DNA from: an uncultured Clostridium sp.
GTDB lineage: Bacteria; Bacillota; Clostridia; Lachnospirales; Lachnospiraceae
Length of the DNA stretch: 7,875 bases
Assembly: GCA_937902905.1 (NCBI GenBank)
Contig: CALELW010000265.1
Location: 1 to 7,875, forward strand
Direction of reading: 5' to 3'
This document shows positions 6,766 to 7,875 of this stretch, piece after piece; position 1 is the stretch's first letter; every line of letters begins with the position of its first letter. Made by a program: the position numbers and the translations under genes. Under the pieces are notes generated by a model. The model was given only the letters and a program-made list of their open reading frames with translations. It was not told the origin of the DNA and did not search any database.

Positions 6766-6797
6766 CAAAAGAGAGACTCACTGAGAAGGAGGAAACT

Positions 6798-7571
6798 ATG
6801 GTATCAACAGGACAAATGATGGGCTATGTGATGGCAATTTTGCTGCCACTGATTGCCGTTTTGATTCCTTTTTATATCTTATGGAAACAGTCCAGTAAAG
6901 TGGAGCGTGGAATGCTCGGAGCCATTGGTTACGGAATCATGGGATATTTCTGGCAGGAAATTATCTACAGTTTCTTAGGACTTCTTGCACTTACGAAAAT
7001 GCGTGATGTTTTAAATGCGACCGGTGGAAATGCGGTTGTGGTTGCTTTTGTAGAAGCGCTTGCCGGCAGTATTTTTGTTGCAGCAGGATTGTACTGGGGT
7101 GTTTATTTGACAAACACCAAGCAGCGTTCTTTATACCGCTCAACAACGGTAGGACTTGGTTTTGGTCTTGGAGCTGCGCTTCTTACTTACGGATTCCAGC
7201 TTTATTATGCGATACGGATTAACGTAGGAGCATTTACCGGAACCGATATGGCAAAAGCGAGTATTTTATCGACATCTACCGCATCGTTATATCTGGACGC
7301 CGTACGCAATATTTTAGTTGTACTTGTTTACATGGGTGTTGCCTTTTTGGTTGGAAAGAATTACTTGGAAAAGAAGAGACTTGCCGCATGGCTTACGCCA
7401 ATTATTGTGTATGTATTTATCCGGTTTACCGACGTGATTTTAAATACTTATGCACCGGCACTTGTCGCTAAGATTGTGTATATGGTTGTACTCGCATTCG
7501 TTGCCGCCGTATCTGTGTGGATGGTAAGAAACTGGTATCAATCAGAGAAACAAGCGAAAAAACAGTTTTAG
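6798..7571 (+). CDS. YhfC-like multi-pass membrane protein, catalytic motifs apparently lost
   Basis: This 257-residue integral membrane protein has about seven hydrophobic segments: residues 8-29, 38-66, 79-105, 115-139, 165-186, 195-216 and 219-242. It ends in a basic tail (NWYQSEKQAKKQF). The layout and the opening MVSTGQMMGY resemble the YhfC family of putative glutamic-type intramembrane peptidases. From memory, that family carries EE(x)nR in the third segment and GHGGxE in the fourth. Here the corresponding places read AGLYWG (96-101) and GLGFGLGAAL (119-128), with no Glu or His. If the alignment holds, it is a non-catalytic relative. The family call is a recollection, not a search. ATG follows AAGGAGG by 5 bases. 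It is the last gene of the operon and its role is unknown. Confidence 0.8.
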   Translation: MVSTGQMMGYVMAILLPLIAVLIPFYILWKQSSKVERGMLGAIGYGIMGYFWQEIIYSFLGLLALTKMRDVLNATGGNAVVVAFVEALAGSIFVAAGLYWGVYLTNTKQRSLYRSTTVGLGFGLGAALLTYGFQLYYAIRINVGAFTGTDMAKASILSTSTASLYLDAVRNILVVLVYMGVAFLVGKNYLEKKRLAAWLTPIIVYVFIRFTDVILNTYAPALVAKIVYMVVLAFVAAVSVWMVRNWYQSEKQAKKQF

Positions 7572-7588
7572 AATTAGCTAAATAATAA
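7572..7588. repeat. 17-bp direct repeat, copy 1
   Basis: AATTAGCTAAATAATAA begins directly after the TAG stop of the membrane protein gene. An identical copy lies at 7627-7643, 55 bases further on. The repeat contains the palindrome TTAGCTAA and stop codons in more than one frame. It may be a tandem duplication scar, a target-site-like duplication or a binding site. Confidence 0.6.
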
Positions 7589-7626
7589 CTATTCAGGACT
7601 TCTCCACCTATCAAGTTGAAATTTAA

Positions 7627-7643
7627 AATTAGCTAAATAATAA
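7627..7643. repeat. 17-bp direct repeat, copy 2
   Basis: This is an exact second copy of the repeat at 7572-7588, separated from it by 38 unique bases that include GGACTTCTCCACCTATC. It ends nine bases before the terminator stem. Two copies with one 38-base interval are too few and too short to call a CRISPR array. Confidence 0.6.
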
Positions 7644-7651
7644 AAAAATTT

Positions 7652-7736
7652 AAAAAGAAGAAACGACAAATCAGCGAGAAATATAATTCGCATTGCGAAT
7701 TCCCGATTTCGAGTCGATTTGTCGTTTCTTCTTTTT
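7652..7736. terminator. Long nested bidirectional terminator between convergent genes
   Basis: A perfect 21-bp stem (7652-7672 with 7716-7736) runs from AAAAAGAAG to CTTCTTTTT, so it has A- and T-rich ends for either direction. Inside are CGAG/CGAG (7675-7678 with 7710-7713), which would form tandem G·A pairs, GAAAT/ATTTC (7678-7682 with 7706-7710), and a perfect tip AATTCGC-ATT-GCGAATT (7685-7701). It lies between the end of the operon and the converging CheY-like gene and can serve both. Confidence 0.9.
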
Positions 7737-7749
7737 GTATATTTTGTTA

Positions 7750-7875
7750 TTATTTTGTAATGTTTCCTATGACGCTCAAAATCTGGTCTGGCTCAAAAGG
7801 CTTCTGAACAAATTCGTTTGCGCCTAATTTAATGGCATCTACCATTTTGCTTTTCTGTCCGGCAGCGGTAACCAT
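7750..7875 (-). CDS. CheY-like response regulator receiver, C-terminal part (runs off window)
   Basis: This is the last 41 codons of a minus-strand gene, open at the window edge (7875), with TAA stop at 7750-7752. The peptide starts MVTAAGQKSKMVDAIKLGAN and continues EFVQKPFEPDQILSVIGNITK. This is the end of a receiver domain: the conserved switch Thr lies in VTA, the helix-4 region in AIKLGAN, and the catalytic Lys is in QKPF. The protein ends just after the domain, with no DNA-binding output, so if the rest is receiver only it is a CheY-type single-domain regulator. The ATG at 7873-7875 is internal to the domain (strand 4), not the start. The terminator at 7652-7736 lies just downstream. 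Confidence 0.9.
   Translation of the reverse strand: MVTAAGQKSKMVDAIKLGANEFVQKPFEPDQILSVIGNITK

Noticed and set aside
6178..6768. Long minus-strand open frame opposite hom
   Set aside because: It is a shadow of hom codon usage, with cysteine- and phenylalanine-rich sequence, no ribosome binding site and no recognisable domain.
7572..7643. CRISPR array
   Set aside because: Only two 17-base repeats and one interval, with no cas genes.

Overview
The window looks like chromosomal DNA from a motile Gram-positive bacterium of the Bacillota. Clostridia, and probably Lachnospiraceae, is my best inference. The main evidence is the gene order hpf – secA – prfB, which is also the order in Bacillus subtilis (yvyD–secA–prfB). 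Supporting signs are the long two-domain HPF, strong AGGAGG-type ribosome binding sites, moderately AT-rich codon use, and CheW- and CheY-type proteins. Nothing in the coding part suggests recent horizontal transfer.

Layout. Bases 1-432 are AT-rich and carry no gene I can support. They hold an 11-bp inverted repeat, a cluster of TTGTnnACAA / DnaA-box-like words, and a clear promoter (TTGCCG-17-TATAAT) for hpf (433-960). A bidirectional terminator (964-1042) follows hpf directly. The hpf–secA gap (961-1340) also contains a roughly 150-bp imperfect palindrome (1079-1228), whose right edge overlaps the -35 box of a strong secA promoter (TTGCAT-17-TAAAAT), and a leader with competing hairpins. 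From secA onward five genes run closely spaced on the + strand, apparently as one operon: secA (1341-3890), prfB (3937-5041, needing a programmed +1 frameshift), a cheW-like gene (5055-5531), hom (5560-6765) and a YhfC-like membrane protein gene (6798-7571). The operon ends in a 17-bp direct-repeat pair and a very long nested hairpin terminator (7652-7736). A CheY-like receiver gene on the minus strand converges on that terminator and runs off the window end (7750-7875).

How the genes fit together. HPF stores ribosomes as dimers in slow growth, SecA drives protein export, and RF2 ends translation at UAA and UGA. Hom supplies homoserine for threonine and methionine, CheW couples receptors to the chemotaxis kinase, and the YhfC-like protein is membrane-embedded with unknown function. 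The operon mixes housekeeping secretion and translation genes with a chemotaxis adaptor.

The most notable points are the prfB frameshift site, which uses UAA instead of the usual UGA; the large palindrome and competing hairpins before secA; the divergent solitary CheW; and the YhfC-like protein that seems to lack its family's catalytic motifs. I found no CRISPR array, tRNA, rRNA, insertion sequence or prophage gene, and no clearly new multi-gene system.
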